Shown: positions 28,132 to 36,866, counted from the first letter of the stretch. The stretch: DNA of 64,000 nucleotides from Bacillus sp. Marseille-Q3570 (GCF_946151055.1 NZ_CAMGYZ010000003.1:124001-188000), one strand, 5' to 3'. The notes: generated by a model from the letters alone, not told the origin. Program-made: numbers and translations.

Positions 28132-28254
28132 TACGCAGATATCTCTGAGTGTAGGACGGACATGTTGACACTCCTGAAAATCCATGTTAGATTGTGTAGG
28201 GTTTTAATGCATTAGTGATTTATCGAGATAAAGGATATTTTGGAGGTCAACAAC

Positions 28255-29577
28255 ATGAATGCTGTCGTTATTGCTGTACTCGTCATGCTTATTTTGAGCT
28301 TGATGCGCGTACAGGTTGTATTAGCCCTTGCCATTGGTGCATTTACAGGAGGAATCGTCGGGGGATTAGGCATCAACGAGACGATCGCTGTTTTTACAGA
28401 TGGATTGGGCAACAATGCCACAATCGCACTTAGTTATGCACTCTTAGGGGCATTTGCATTAGGACTATCAAAAACAGGGCTGCCGGAAGTGCTTGTTTCC
28501 GGAGCACTTAAAGTGACACAAAAACAAGGCGATACAAGAAAACAAGTGTTATCGAAAGCCCTATTGCTTATTATCATCGTAACCATCTCTATCTTTTCAC
28601 AAAACCTGATACCGATCCATATTGCATTTATTCCGATTCTGATCCCGCCATTGTTGATGATTTTCAACGAGCTTAGAATGGATAGACGAGCACTTGCTTC
28701 ATCTATCACGTTCGGATTGACTGCGCCATACATTTTGCTGCCAGTCGGATTCGGACTGATCTTCCACCAGATCATCCAGGAAGAAATGGAGAAAAGCGGA
28801 TTAGTTGTAGAGATGACGATGATCCCGAAAGCGATGAGTCTTCCTGTCATAGGGATGGTGATCGGTTTACTGATTGCCTTATTCGTCTCTTACAGAAAAC
28901 CACGGACCTATGAACACAAAGATATTGCAAATGAAAGCGAAGATATTTCCGCTGAGTTTTCAAAAAGATCGATTACATTTGCAGTCATCGCAATCATTGC
29001 GACTGTTGTTGTGCAAATACTTACGGAATCGATGATCATGGGCGCACTAACTGGTATCATCCTTTTATTCTTTGCAGGCTCCTTTTCCATACGTGAATCG
29101 GACGTCATTTTTACAGATGGAATGAAAATGATGGCGTTCATCGGATTTGTCATGATCACGGCTGCGGGCTTTGCTGAGGTCATGCGGAAGACAGGGGACA
29201 TCGAAAAACTCGTTGAGGGCGCGTCTGCGGTGTTTGCCGGGAATCAGGTACTTGCAGCGCTCGTGATGCTATTAGTCGGGTTGCTCGTGACGATGGGGAT
29301 CGGTTCATCCTTTGCGACCATTCCGATCATTGCAACGATTTTTGTCCCGTTTGCACAAGAACTGGGCTTCAGCCCGCTGGCGATCGTCGCACTTGTAGGG
29401 ACAGCCGGCGCACTGGGGGATGCTGGCTCCCCAGCTTCGGATAGTACACTCGGACCAACTGCAGGGCTTAACGCAGACGGTCAGCACAATCACATTTGGG
29501 ATACATGTGTACCGACATTCCTGCACTATAACATCCCTCTTGTCTTGTTCGGGTGGATCGCTGCAATCATCTTTTAG
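28255..29577 (+). CDS. yuiF: YuiF, Na+/H+ antiporter-family transporter
   Basis: A 440-aa protein with about 11 membrane helices. It belongs to the ion-transporter superfamily group that includes NhaC and YuiF. The C-terminal half carries GIGSSFATIPIIA and GTAGALGDAGSPASDSTLGP, polar motifs inside helices. The ion is inferred to be sodium or a solute coupled to it. TTGGAGGTC precedes the ATG at 28255. Confidence 0.87.
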   Translation: MNAVVIAVLVMLILSLMRVQVVLALAIGAFTGGIVGGLGINETIAVFTDGLGNNATIALSYALLGAFALGLSKTGLPEVLVSGALKVTQKQGDTRKQVLSKALLLIIIVTISIFSQNLIPIHIAFIPILIPPLLMIFNELRMDRRALASSITFGLTAPYILLPVGFGLIFHQIIQEEMEKSGLVVEMTMIPKAMSLPVIGMVIGLLIALFVSYRKPRTYEHKDIANESEDISAEFSKRSITFAVIAIIATVVVQILTESMIMGALTGIILLFFAGSFSIRESDVIFTDGMKMMAFIGFVMITAAGFAEVMRKTGDIEKLVEGASAVFAGNQVLAALVMLLVGLLVTMGIGSSFATIPIIATIFVPFAQELGFSPLAIVALVGTAGALGDAGSPASDSTLGPTAGLNADGQHNHIWDTCVPTFLHYNIPLVLFGWIAAIIF

Positions 29578-29582
29578 GTTAG

Positions 29583-29615
29583 AGAGGCCTCTCTTTTGTA
29601 GGAGGTCTTTTTTTA
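29583..29615 (+). terminator. Terminator of yuiF
   Basis: AGGCCTC pairs with GAGGTCTT (one G-U) around TCTTTTGTAG and is followed by TTTTTT. Confidence 0.75.
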
Positions 29616-29616
29616 C

Positions 29617-29690
29617 TTATAAAGAAAGTAAAATATAAGAAAAACTAAGGCTCAGCCTGCGCTAAGGCTTGACTTTACCAAATTTTCTTT
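29617..29690. repeat. MITE-2 copy, short
   Basis: From AAAGAAAGTAAAAT to AATTTTCTTTAC, with CTAAGGCTCAGCCTGCGCTAAGG inside (23 bases, shared with the nested copies at lower identity). Imperfect inverted ends. Confidence 0.6.
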
Positions 29691-29833
29691 ACTGGTGAAG
29701 AATTGTGAGAGTATTAGGGAACAATGTGAGTAGGATAATCACGACAAAGTGCTGTGAACGCCCCAGAAGTTTAAAAAAATCGGAACAGCATCGATAAATA
29801 TCACGACATTCTCAATTGGAAAGGTGATTGCAT

Positions 29834-30430
29834 ATGTATTTCGGAAAAGAAAAGGAGCAGGAAAAAGGTGAGCGAGTGCCGCCGAATCAAATCGTTACGA
29901 AAAAATGGCCGGTGCTTCATTACGGGGATGTTCCATATTACGAGGATTTGAATGAATGGGATCTCAGGTTATTTGGGCTGGTAGAGGAAGAAGTTCGTCT
30001 GTCCTATGATGATGTGATGGAATTGCCTTCTGCTAAGCTGAACAATGATATCCATTGTGTGACTGGGTGGTCAAAGCTGGATAACCAATGGGAAGGAATT
30101 TCGACAAAAGCTTTAATGGAGAAGGTCAATATCCTACCTGAAGCGAATTATGTAATGATTCATGCAGAAGAAGATTGGACAACGAATCTCCCTTTAGAGG
30201 ACTTTTTAAAAGAAACAAGCCTTCTAGCCCACACGCATGATGGAAAACCGCTGACGCCGGAGCATGGATTCCCTCTCCGAGCGGTCATTCCGCATCTTTA
30301 TTTTTGGAAGAGCGCAAAATGGATCCGCGGGATTGAATTCATAGCTGAAAACAAGCCGGGGTTCTGGGAACGGAATGGTTACCATATGCAAGGGCGTCTT
30401 TGGAAGGAAGAGAGGTTCAGTTGGGATTAA
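29834..30430 (+). CDS. yuiH: Sulfite-oxidase-like molybdopterin protein YuiH
   Basis: A 198-aa protein with the molybdopterin-binding oxidoreductase fold. The molybdenum-ligand cysteine is in DIHCVTGWS (C75), and HGFPLRAVIPHLYFWKSAKW is a conserved cofactor-contact segment (HGFPLR and the WKSAKW). It has no signal peptide, so it is cytosolic. The substrate is unknown. The ATG at 29834 follows AAAGGTGATT. Confidence 0.9.
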   Translation: MYFGKEKEQEKGERVPPNQIVTKKWPVLHYGDVPYYEDLNEWDLRLFGLVEEEVRLSYDDVMELPSAKLNNDIHCVTGWSKLDNQWEGISTKALMEKVNILPEANYVMIHAEEDWTTNLPLEDFLKETSLLAHTHDGKPLTPEHGFPLRAVIPHLYFWKSAKWIRGIEFIAENKPGFWERNGYHMQGRLWKEERFSWD

Positions 30431-30445
30431 TTCAAGGAGGGTATT

Positions 30446-30910
30446 ATGGAAAAGAGCGAATTACATAAGTTCCATCGGAAATGTGCCGTCGACCTGTTCA
30501 ACAAAGTCTGGGATCTAATTGAAAAGGAAGATCGTAATGCTGATGAGGAGCTGGAAATGATTCACGCAGCCCATACTTCTCGCCACCATTGGGGTATTAT
30601 AGGGGAACCGGTCAATTTCGCCAGGGGAGAATGGCAGATTTCGAGAGTGTATGCGATATTGAATGTCACAGACCGCGCTCATTACCATGCTCAACAAAGT
30701 CTGGACTACTGCCTGGAAAACAATATCGGGGATTTCGATCTCGCCTATGCATATGAAGCGCTGGCACGTGCAGCCTTTGTTGGTGGGCATCTGGATAAGT
30801 ACAAGGAATACATTGAGCTCGCAATGGATGCCAATGAAGCAATCAAAGGGGAGAAAGACAAGGAGATCTTCGAGATGGACCTGAAATCACTGACCGCGGC
30901 CACTTCCTGA
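30446..30910 (+). CDS. Helical protein of unknown function, co-transcribed with yuiH
   Basis: A 154-aa soluble protein, almost wholly helical. RVYAILNVTDRAHYHAQQSLDY and FDLAYAYEALARAAFVGG look like TPR-type helix pairs. N-terminal CAVDLFNKVWDLIE and HAAHTSRHHWG are histidine-rich. I do not recognise a family. It starts 16 bp after yuiH with an AAGGAGGG site and precedes a terminator, so it is the last gene of that operon. Confidence 0.8.
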   Translation: MEKSELHKFHRKCAVDLFNKVWDLIEKEDRNADEELEMIHAAHTSRHHWGIIGEPVNFARGEWQISRVYAILNVTDRAHYHAQQSLDYCLENNIGDFDLAYAYEALARAAFVGGHLDKYKEYIELAMDANEAIKGEKDKEIFEMDLKSLTAATS

Positions 30911-30969
30911 AAGTAGAAAGTCAGGTGAAAGACTACATAAAAAAATAGAAACCACGATAATATAGGATA

Positions 30970-31016
30970 AAAGAGCAACCGAAGGGCAAAGAGAGCCCTC
31001 CGGTTGCTCTTTTTCG
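30970..31016 (+). terminator. Terminator of the yuiH operon
   Basis: AGAGCAACCGAAGGGC pairs with GCCCTCCGGTTGCTCT with one internal mismatch, loop AAAGAGA, then TTTTT. Confidence 0.92.
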
Positions 31017-31024
31017 TTTAACCA

Positions 31025-31262
31025 CATCTGTACCAGGCACCGATCCAAACTCCTAGGGAGAGTAAGCTCAAAAATGGTGCCAGGCACCGATTCAAACTCC
31101 TAGGGAGAGTAAGGCTCAAAAATGGTGCCAGGCACCGATTCAAACTCCTAGGGAGAGTAAGGCTCAAAAATGGTACCTGGCACCGATTCAGACTCCTAGG
31201 GAGAGTAAGGATCAAAAATGGTGCCAGGCACCGCTTCAGACTAAATCGATGCCTGGTACACT
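31025..31262. repeat. Tandem palindromic array 3 (GGTGCCAGGCACC, 48-bp units)
   Basis: About five units of 48 bp. Each has two palindromes: GGTGCCAGGCACC and CTCCTAGGGAG, joined by GATTCAAA and AGTAAGGCTCAAAAAT. The array runs between the yuiH operon terminator and the NlpC/P60 gene. The motif is shared with 18.9 and 23.5 kb. Confidence 0.88.
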
Positions 31263-31264
31263 AA

Positions 31265-32287
31265 TCAGTCGAGGTATCTTCTTGCGCCTGCGTATTCTTC
31301 TCCGTAGCCGGGTGCATCGTAGTCGTCAATTTTGACAGTGGTGCTGGAGTTTGGCGAGTGGATCATCTTCCCGTCACCAATGTACATACCGACATGATGA
31401 ACACGGCCTTGTCCGTTATCATAAGCGAAGAAAATCAAATCGCCTTTTCGCAGGTCTTCCTCGTCAACTGGTGTACCATGCGTCGCTTGGACAGAGGAAT
31501 CACGTGGAATTGTAATGCCGTTCGTTTTATAAACGGTATGGGTGAAACCTGAGCAGTCAAAACCGAAGCCTGACATTCCTGCCCATAGATAAGGAAGTCC
31601 AAGAAACTTTTCTGCGGTTGCAAGAACATCATCAGCAGTCGGGTTCGGGATGTCACTTTTAGATTCGTAAACCTCGACCTTTTCTGATGATAACCATTTC
31701 GCGCCATCACTTGGCGTCAATACCAGGGTCATCTCGCCAGCATCTTTCAAGACAGGCAGCCTTGTGTTCATGCTGATTTCCATGAATTCAGATGACTTTT
31801 GCTTGTCTTCATATAACCAAGCAGTAGGTTCTTTAACAATAGCCATCGGTTTCCGATCGACCATCTTTCCGAAACCGCTACCCTCAGTTAACTGATCTTT
31901 CGGCATCCAGCCAGGATAACCCTCATCGTTTCTTGGTGTAGGCTGTTCATGTGCTGCAACTTTCACCCAATCTCCTTGTTCTTCTAAAATTGTTACTTTA
32001 GATCCGAGTAAGGCTTGAGTTTCGAGGTTTCCTACAAGCCAGAGTTTTTCCTCATACGTCATTGAACTTGTCCATTCCCGAAGATCGACTGGATTTGTCG
32101 CAGATGGTTCATCCACCGGACGTAAGAGATCAGGTGCTACCCAAAGTGTAGCCGCAGCGACATCCACATAAGCGTTTTTTTCAGTCTGAAAATCTGCCAA
32201 ATCTTTTGCACTGACCGCTTCTAATGAAAATGAAGCAACAAGAACAAGAGAGAGAAAACCAACCAACCATTTTTTAAAAAGTTCCAT
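31265..32287 (-). CDS. Secreted NlpC/P60 endopeptidase with SH3b domains, YkfC-like
   Basis: A 340-aa precursor with a Sec signal peptide (cleavage near AVSA-KD, residues 24-28), two SH3b-like wall-binding regions (about 38-135 and 145-208) and a C-terminal NlpC/P60 domain. Catalytic residues are C245 in DCSGF, H298 in VHHVG and H310 in MIHSP. B. subtilis YkfC cleaves after gamma-D-Glu in murein peptides; the same reaction is likely. Unlike B. subtilis, no ykf peptide-use operon is next to it. A MITE starts 20 bp before its start codon, close to where its promoter would lie. Confidence 0.9.
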   Translation of the reverse strand: MELFKKWLVGFLSLVLVASFSLEAVSAKDLADFQTEKNAYVDVAAATLWVAPDLLRPVDEPSATNPVDLREWTSSMTYEEKLWLVGNLETQALLGSKVTILEEQGDWVKVAAHEQPTPRNDEGYPGWMPKDQLTEGSGFGKMVDRKPMAIVKEPTAWLYEDKQKSSEFMEISMNTRLPVLKDAGEMTLVLTPSDGAKWLSSEKVEVYESKSDIPNPTADDVLATAEKFLGLPYLWAGMSGFGFDCSGFTHTVYKTNGITIPRDSSVQATHGTPVDEEDLRKGDLIFFAYDNGQGRVHHVGMYIGDGKMIHSPNSSTTVKIDDYDAPGYGEEYAGARRYLD

Positions 32288-32307
32288 AGAAATCCCCTTT
32301 CATTTTT

Positions 32308-32515
32308 GGCTCTTTTCTAAAAGAGTGTTGCTTTTTAGTCATTTTTCAAAAAACACCTTTTGCAATTTTCGAGGAGTCTCGCACCTTGTGACTTTTAAAG
32401 AAAACTTGGCAAGACCAAGTCTTTTGAGGTCGAGCCTTAGTTGCCGCCCTTATACTGAAGAAAGTATTTTATATTTTCTTTAAGTGCAAGAGTAACAACG
32501 TTTGCGAAAACAGCC
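32308..32515. mobile_element. MITE-1 copy E with exact 8-bp target duplication and nested MITE-2
   Basis: A 208-bp copy in inverted orientation: GGCTCTTTTC at 32308 and GAAAACAGCC ending at 32515. Flanks TCATTTTT (32300-32307) and TCATTTTT (32516-32523) are identical. Most of the core is deleted, leaving both termini and the nested MITE-2. It lies between two minus-strand genes, directly upstream of the NlpC/P60 gene. Confidence 0.88.
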
Positions 32516-32549
32516 TCATTTTTTAATGGAAAACTTCAAACACTGAACA

Positions 32550-33716
32550 TCAGAGGGCAGACAAAATGTTTGCTGTCAAAATCCCGAAGTAGGTTCCTAA
32601 CAAGCTTCCAAGAACAGCCATCAAAATCCCGATCGGAATCAGGGATCGATGGAATGCTCCAGCTAATATCGGAGCGGATGCAACTCCACCAATGTTGGCA
32701 AGAGAGGCAACTCCCATCGTGAAAAGGTCAAGCTTGAACAGTTTCGCGAGAAGGAACATGACAATTCCATGGAAAAACAAAATCATGAACCCTGAGATGA
32801 TATAGACCGGCGCCTGGAAAAGCTGTGAAAAATCAGCGTGTGAGGCGATCAACGCGATGACGATATACAACATCACTTTCGATAGCTCGAATGAGCCAGG
32901 GACTCTCGCCACCTTCGTCATCGCAAGTACAATTCCGACAACAGAAGCAAAAATGATCGTCCACGTCGTACTATTCACTGCTGTACCTAGCTCTGGCAGA
33001 CTGTTACCTATTTTCGTCCCTAACGCAGAAACAAAAATTGCAAGCGCAAGGAGGCTGAGCATCTCAACAAACCCGATCCTTGCACCTTCATTTTCTTCTT
33101 CTGCAGCTGAAATTTCAGCAGATACCTGATCAAGGTATATCGTATTCGTTTTGGTCCACCGGTTGAATTTATCGGAAAAAGGCACCAGCCAAAACATGAA
33201 CATTACCCAGAATGAATAGTTCACTGTATCCATGATCAGCGCGTAGCCGAAAATGTTTTCAGGCACAGCAAGGATATCCTGAAGAATCACCATGTTTGCG
33301 GAGCCGCCAGTCCAGCTCGCGCTTAACGCAGCAAAGGCTTTCCAAGTATCTGTTGCATAGAATCCTTTCATCAAAAGGTATGTAAGTGCGAATCCAATGA
33401 CGATACTTATCGATGCTGCAAAAAAAGCCCCTAACATTTTAGGTCCAAGCCGGATGATTTTACGTAGGTCACAATGTAAAAGCATCAGCATCAACATCGC
33501 TGGCAACAGGACACCTCTGACAGTTCCATACGCTGTATCATTAGACTCGGAAGCGGCAAAGACCCCGAATGTTTGAAGCAACGCACATACAAGATAAATC
33601 AATACAATGCCAGGGACGTACTTGAAAAATTTAGAGCGGCTTCTTTTTTCCGAAATAGCGATGACTGCCGTAATGACCAGCAAAACACTGACGTACATGA
33701 TCCCATCCTGAATCAT
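32550..33716 (-). CDS. DUF819 family membrane protein
   Basis: A 388-aa protein with about 11 membrane helices. The SWTGGSANMVILQ segment (near residues 133-145) and ANIGGVASAPILAGAF near the C-terminus mark DUF819 (YjcL-type). A transport role is inferred from the two symmetrical glycine-rich motifs; substrate unknown. It follows the DUF3870 gene, but a hairpin terminator lies between them. AAAGGAGTTG precedes the ATG. Confidence 0.88.
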   Translation of the reverse strand: MIQDGIMYVSVLLVITAVIAISEKRSRSKFFKYVPGIVLIYLVCALLQTFGVFAASESNDTAYGTVRGVLLPAMLMLMLLHCDLRKIIRLGPKMLGAFFAASISIVIGFALTYLLMKGFYATDTWKAFAALSASWTGGSANMVILQDILAVPENIFGYALIMDTVNYSFWVMFMFWLVPFSDKFNRWTKTNTIYLDQVSAEISAAEEENEGARIGFVEMLSLLALAIFVSALGTKIGNSLPELGTAVNSTTWTIIFASVVGIVLAMTKVARVPGSFELSKVMLYIVIALIASHADFSQLFQAPVYIISGFMILFFHGIVMFLLAKLFKLDLFTMGVASLANIGGVASAPILAGAFHRSLIPIGILMAVLGSLLGTYFGILTANILSAL

Positions 33717-33745
33717 TCCTCTTTCAACTCCTTTCAGTTTGTAAA

Positions 33746-33790
33746 CAAAAAACAGCTAATCGACGATATGACACAGTCGATTAGCTGGAT
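33746..33790 (-). terminator. Terminator or attenuator between the DUF3870 and DUF819 genes
   Basis: On the minus strand CAGCTAATCGAC pairs perfectly with GTCGATTAGCTG around TGTGTCATATC and is followed by TTTTTTG. It is 27 bp after the DUF3870 stop and 30 bp before the DUF819 start. Confidence 0.9.
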
Positions 33791-33816
33791 TTCCCCTAAG
33801 TGACCAGAGGAAGCAA

Positions 33817-34134
33817 CTATCCTTCAACAATTTGTTGATATTTGATACTAGCATTTTTGAACGCAACGACCAACGCTTTTTGTGAAGAACCAAAATAACG
33901 GGTTTCGATCTCAGTAGTAACATTCTCCGTATCTCTGATCGATTGACCGATAAATAAGGATTTAACAAACTTCTCTGTTAGTGAGATGGTCGCTGAGCAA
34001 TCAGCATCCACAATCAAACCACTCTCTCGATCGATGACAAGGCCGATAAAGAAGGCATTGAATTTCTGGGTGATGGGGTTGTTGGAACTTGTTTTCGCAT
34101 CCCCGATTATGTAAATAGTATTTTTGTTGTACAT
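33817..34134 (-). CDS. DUF3870 family protein
   Basis: A 105-aa protein with YIIGDAKTSSNNPIT at the N-terminus and FFIGLVIDRESGLIVDADCS, which fit DUF3870. Function is unknown; genes of this family commonly stand beside DUF819 transporters, as here. AGGAGGAATAGC precedes the ATG. Confidence 0.85.
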   Translation of the reverse strand: MYNKNTIYIIGDAKTSSNNPITQKFNAFFIGLVIDRESGLIVDADCSATISLTEKFVKSLFIGQSIRDTENVTTEIETRYFGSSQKALVVAFKNASIKYQQIVEG

Positions 34135-34372
34135 GCTATTCCTCCTGGGATCAAACCGCTGATATCATGAGAGGTGTCCGCTGGTGAAACGAACAGTCTT
34201 CAAAATAGGCGCTTTGAACCTACAGCAATATTGTAATATAGCGGATGAATATTCTCAATATTTAATCTATTTTATGGTGGAAAAATAGTCCATTGTCATC
34301 AATTAAACAACCCGGGCCATAGTGCTATTTTAACCTTCCGTTTGTTTGTGAAAACAGCCTTTCTATAAAACT

Positions 34373-34401
34373 TTGACATATAAAAAAGAACATGTTACGA
34401 T
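34373..34401 (+). promoter_or_regulatory. Sigma-A promoter of the ArsR-SRPBCC gene
   Basis: TTGACA (34373-34378), 17-nt spacer, TACGAT (34396-34401). The -35 is perfect. Confidence 0.75.
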
Positions 34402-34435
34402 TTAGTCACATTAAACATGTTACTTATAGGTCACA
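34389..34435 (+). promoter_or_regulatory. Paired direct-repeat operator overlapping the -10 box
   Basis: Two copies of AACATGTTAC-N6-GTCACA, at 34389-34410 and 34414-34435, 25 bp apart. AACATGTT is itself a palindrome. The first copy covers the -10 box, the second lies just downstream, so binding would repress. Autoregulation by the ArsR domain is inferred. Confidence 0.7.
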
Positions 34436-34447
34436 TAATGAAAGAAG

Positions 34448-35272
34448 GTGTTGGAGATCAATGAAAAAATTGATGAGCTTTCGGTAACATTCAAAGCATT
34501 AAGTCACCCGATCAGGAGGCAGATTTTGGACTTGCTCCATAATGGTCCATTGTCAACTGGAGATTTAGATGAAAAGTTTCCGGATGTAACCCGATATGCG
34601 GTGATGAAACACCTTGATATGCTTGAAAGCGCTAAGCTGATCACAATCCGAAGAGTCGGAAGAGTACGAATGAATTATTTGAACGCTGTTCCGTTGCGAC
34701 AAATTTATGATCGTTGGGTGAATAAATACGATGATCAAGATGCCGCTTCACTTATAAGGCTAAAAGAAAAAATTGAACAAAAAACAGGGAGGAATGAAGA
34801 AATGGAAAACGGACTCAAGCAAGATTCATTTCAGATCGAACAGGAAATATCAATTAAAGCACCAAGAGGACAAGTATATAAGGCTCTTACAGAAGAAATC
34901 GACCAATGGTGGGCATACCGGCTAAGCGGTTCAGCGAAATCAACTTTGACATTTGAACCAACTGTGGGAGGTCGCTTTTTAGAGACATGGAGCAATGATG
35001 AAGGTGCTCTTTGGGGTGTCGTTACCTATGTAAATGCCCCGGAAGAAATTCGGTTGAATGGGCTCCTGGGGATGAAAGGCGCTGTTAATAGTGCATATTC
35101 ATATACACTAGAGGAAAATGGAGATGAAACGATCGTAAAGCTTTCCCACCATGCAAGTGGTCTGTTAGATCCAGAATGGAAACAGATGCATGACAGTGGT
35201 TGGCAAGAACTTCTCGGAAAGTTCCTGAAAGAATATGTTGAATCTGGGAAACGGCCAGAACAAGCAGAATAA
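34448..35272 (+). CDS. ArsR-family repressor fused to an SRPBCC/AHSA1 domain
   Basis: A 274-aa protein. Residues about 8-95 are a winged helix of the ArsR type (FKALSHPIRRQILDLL, then RYAVMKHLDMLESAKLI) with no metal-site cysteines. Residues about 125-265 form an SRPBCC (Bet v1-like) ligand-binding domain, AHSA1 type (SIKAPRGQVYKALTE, FEPTVGGRFLETWSNDEG). The fusion suggests a repressor that senses a hydrophobic ligand in its own cavity. The open frame starts GTG 34448; TTG 34451 is an alternative, and neither has ideal spacing. It converges on capA and shares its terminator. Confidence 0.88.
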   Translation: MLEINEKIDELSVTFKALSHPIRRQILDLLHNGPLSTGDLDEKFPDVTRYAVMKHLDMLESAKLITIRRVGRVRMNYLNAVPLRQIYDRWVNKYDDQDAASLIRLKEKIEQKTGRNEEMENGLKQDSFQIEQEISIKAPRGQVYKALTEEIDQWWAYRLSGSAKSTLTFEPTVGGRFLETWSNDEGALWGVVTYVNAPEEIRLNGLLGMKGAVNSAYSYTLEENGDETIVKLSHHASGLLDPEWKQMHDSGWQELLGKFLKEYVESGKRPEQAE

Positions 35273-35279
35273 CGAAAGA

Positions 35280-35325
35280 AAGGTGGTCATCACTCCGTGA
35301 GTGTGACCACCTTTTTCTACCTTTC
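35280..35325 (+). terminator. Bidirectional terminator between the ArsR-SRPBCC and capA-like genes
   Basis: GGTGGTCATCACTC and GAGTGTGACCACC pair around CGT and are followed by TTTTT. The A-rich left flank serves the minus strand. Confidence 0.88.
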
Positions 35326-36471
35326 AATGAATTTCATGTCAGGAATCCATTGGGACATATGTTGTTTGATTTCTTTGTAAGTTTGCTGGTGATCCAACAG
35401 TTGGAACATCGGCTGGATCGTGTATTGACGATCGACCCACGTTGGAAGGAAAGCTGGTTCTTCAAGAGATATTTCTACCTCGTCACCCTTCATAACTTTT
35501 TTCACATTGATTTGAACGATGCCGCCGATATCTTTATAATCTCTCCGCTGACCGGAAAGGAAGTTCCCTAATGAATAGGTGACAAAGGTACGGCTGCCGT
35601 CCGGGTTATCAATCCATGCAGCAGGTTGGAGAACATGTGGATGGTGTCCGATGATAATGTCAGCCCCTGCTGCAGCGGCTTCATTAGCAAGAAGCTTCTG
35701 TTGCTCATTCGGTAACCGCTCATATTCATTTCCGAAATGGAGGCTAAGCACAACGACATCCGATATCCGCTTTGCTTCTTCAATCTCACTTTTGATCAAA
35801 TCGATATCAATCAAGTTAACCAGGTGAGGCTTCGATTCCGGTACAGGTATTCCATTCGTTCCATACGTGTAGCTTAGGAACGAAAAAGTGATGTCGTTAC
35901 GCTCAATCAGCCGCAGATTCGTACGGTCCTCTTCAGAACGATACGACCCTGTGTATTCCATACCGATCTCATCCCAGTGATCCAAAGCGTTCAGAATTGC
36001 ATCTTCTCCACGATCAAGGGTATGATTGTTAGCGATTGTAACGAGATCGACACCAGATTCCTTCAATGTCGTACCGATTTCGAAAGGACTATTGAATCTT
36101 GGATACGTTGAAACACCGATTTCACTCCCACCAATCATCGTTTCCTGATTGGCTATCGTAATATCCGCACTTTCCAGATAAGGTTTAACAAGTTTGAACA
36201 TTGCAGTGAAGTCGTAACGCCCCTCACTAGTCTTAGCTTGATTATAAACATAATCATGTATTAAAATATCACCGACTGCCATTAATGACGCGGTGGTGGT
36301 GATCTCTTCTGGTTCAGGTTCAGGCACATTCTGTTCAGCTGTTTCTGTTTGTTGTTCAGCCCTGGAAGGTGCCTCAGTTTCTGCTTTCAAGAAAAATTCG
36401 GAATTTAAAAAGAACATAAAGAGTAAAGCAAAGGAAACGACAAATAACGAGATTACCGTGACTTTTTTCAT
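35317..36471 (-). CDS. CapA-family metallophosphatase-like protein
   Basis: A 384-aa membrane-anchored protein: one N-terminal helix (about 4-24), a Glu/Pro/Thr-rich linker (35-58), then a CapA/PgsA-type calcineurin-like domain. Metal motifs visible are AVGDILIHD, ANQETMIGG, ANNHTLDRG, and IGHHPHVLQP. Relatives take part in poly-gamma-glutamate or capsule synthesis (B. subtilis YwtB/PgsA), but no pgsB or pgsC is nearby, so capsule synthesis should not be assumed. Confidence 0.88.
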   Translation of the reverse strand: MKKVTVISLFVVSFALLFMFFLNSEFFLKAETEAPSRAEQQTETAEQNVPEPEPEEITTTASLMAVGDILIHDYVYNQAKTSEGRYDFTAMFKLVKPYLESADITIANQETMIGGSEIGVSTYPRFNSPFEIGTTLKESGVDLVTIANNHTLDRGEDAILNALDHWDEIGMEYTGSYRSEEDRTNLRLIERNDITFSFLSYTYGTNGIPVPESKPHLVNLIDIDLIKSEIEEAKRISDVVVLSLHFGNEYERLPNEQQKLLANEAAAAGADIIIGHHPHVLQPAAWIDNPDGSRTFVTYSLGNFLSGQRRDYKDIGGIVQINVKKVMKGDEVEISLEEPAFLPTWVDRQYTIQPMFQLLDHQQTYKEIKQHMSQWIPDMKFIER

Positions 36472-36584
36472 AATCCAACCCCCTTACTACCATTTTAGTC
36501 GTTTTTTTAAAACAAGCCATGACTGATTATAGCGAAAAAAGTCGAACTTTAGACTTAAATAATAAATTATGAGGAGTACTACAT

Positions 36585-36866
36585 ATGATTCAATATGGTT
36601 TAGGAGAATATTCACACTGGGTATTTTCAGATGTACATGTAGATTTGATGGAAGAGGACAAATGGAAAAACCTCCATCTTTCGTTTGAGTTAGAAAAAGG
36701 GGAGATTCCGGAAGGATTGACAGACCCTTCTCTATTAGTCGTCATTGACGCGGGGACGGTAATGGAAATCGTCCTGCAGAATGAGGGCTGTGATTCAGAA
36801 TACAAGCTGACGGATATGGAAAAAGAACAATTGATCACTTTGTTGAAGGATAAAAAATTATTCTGA
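36585..36866 (+). CDS. Small acidic protein of unknown function
   Basis: A 93-aa protein with no membrane segment. ATG at 36585 follows GAGGAG by about 9 nt. SLLVVIDAGTVMEIVLQNEG in the centre is the most structured-looking part. I do not recognise a family. It is divergent from the capA-like gene. Confidence 0.7.
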   Translation: MIQYGLGEYSHWVFSDVHVDLMEEDKWKNLHLSFELEKGEIPEGLTDPSLLVVIDAGTVMEIVLQNEGCDSEYKLTDMEKEQLITLLKDKKLF

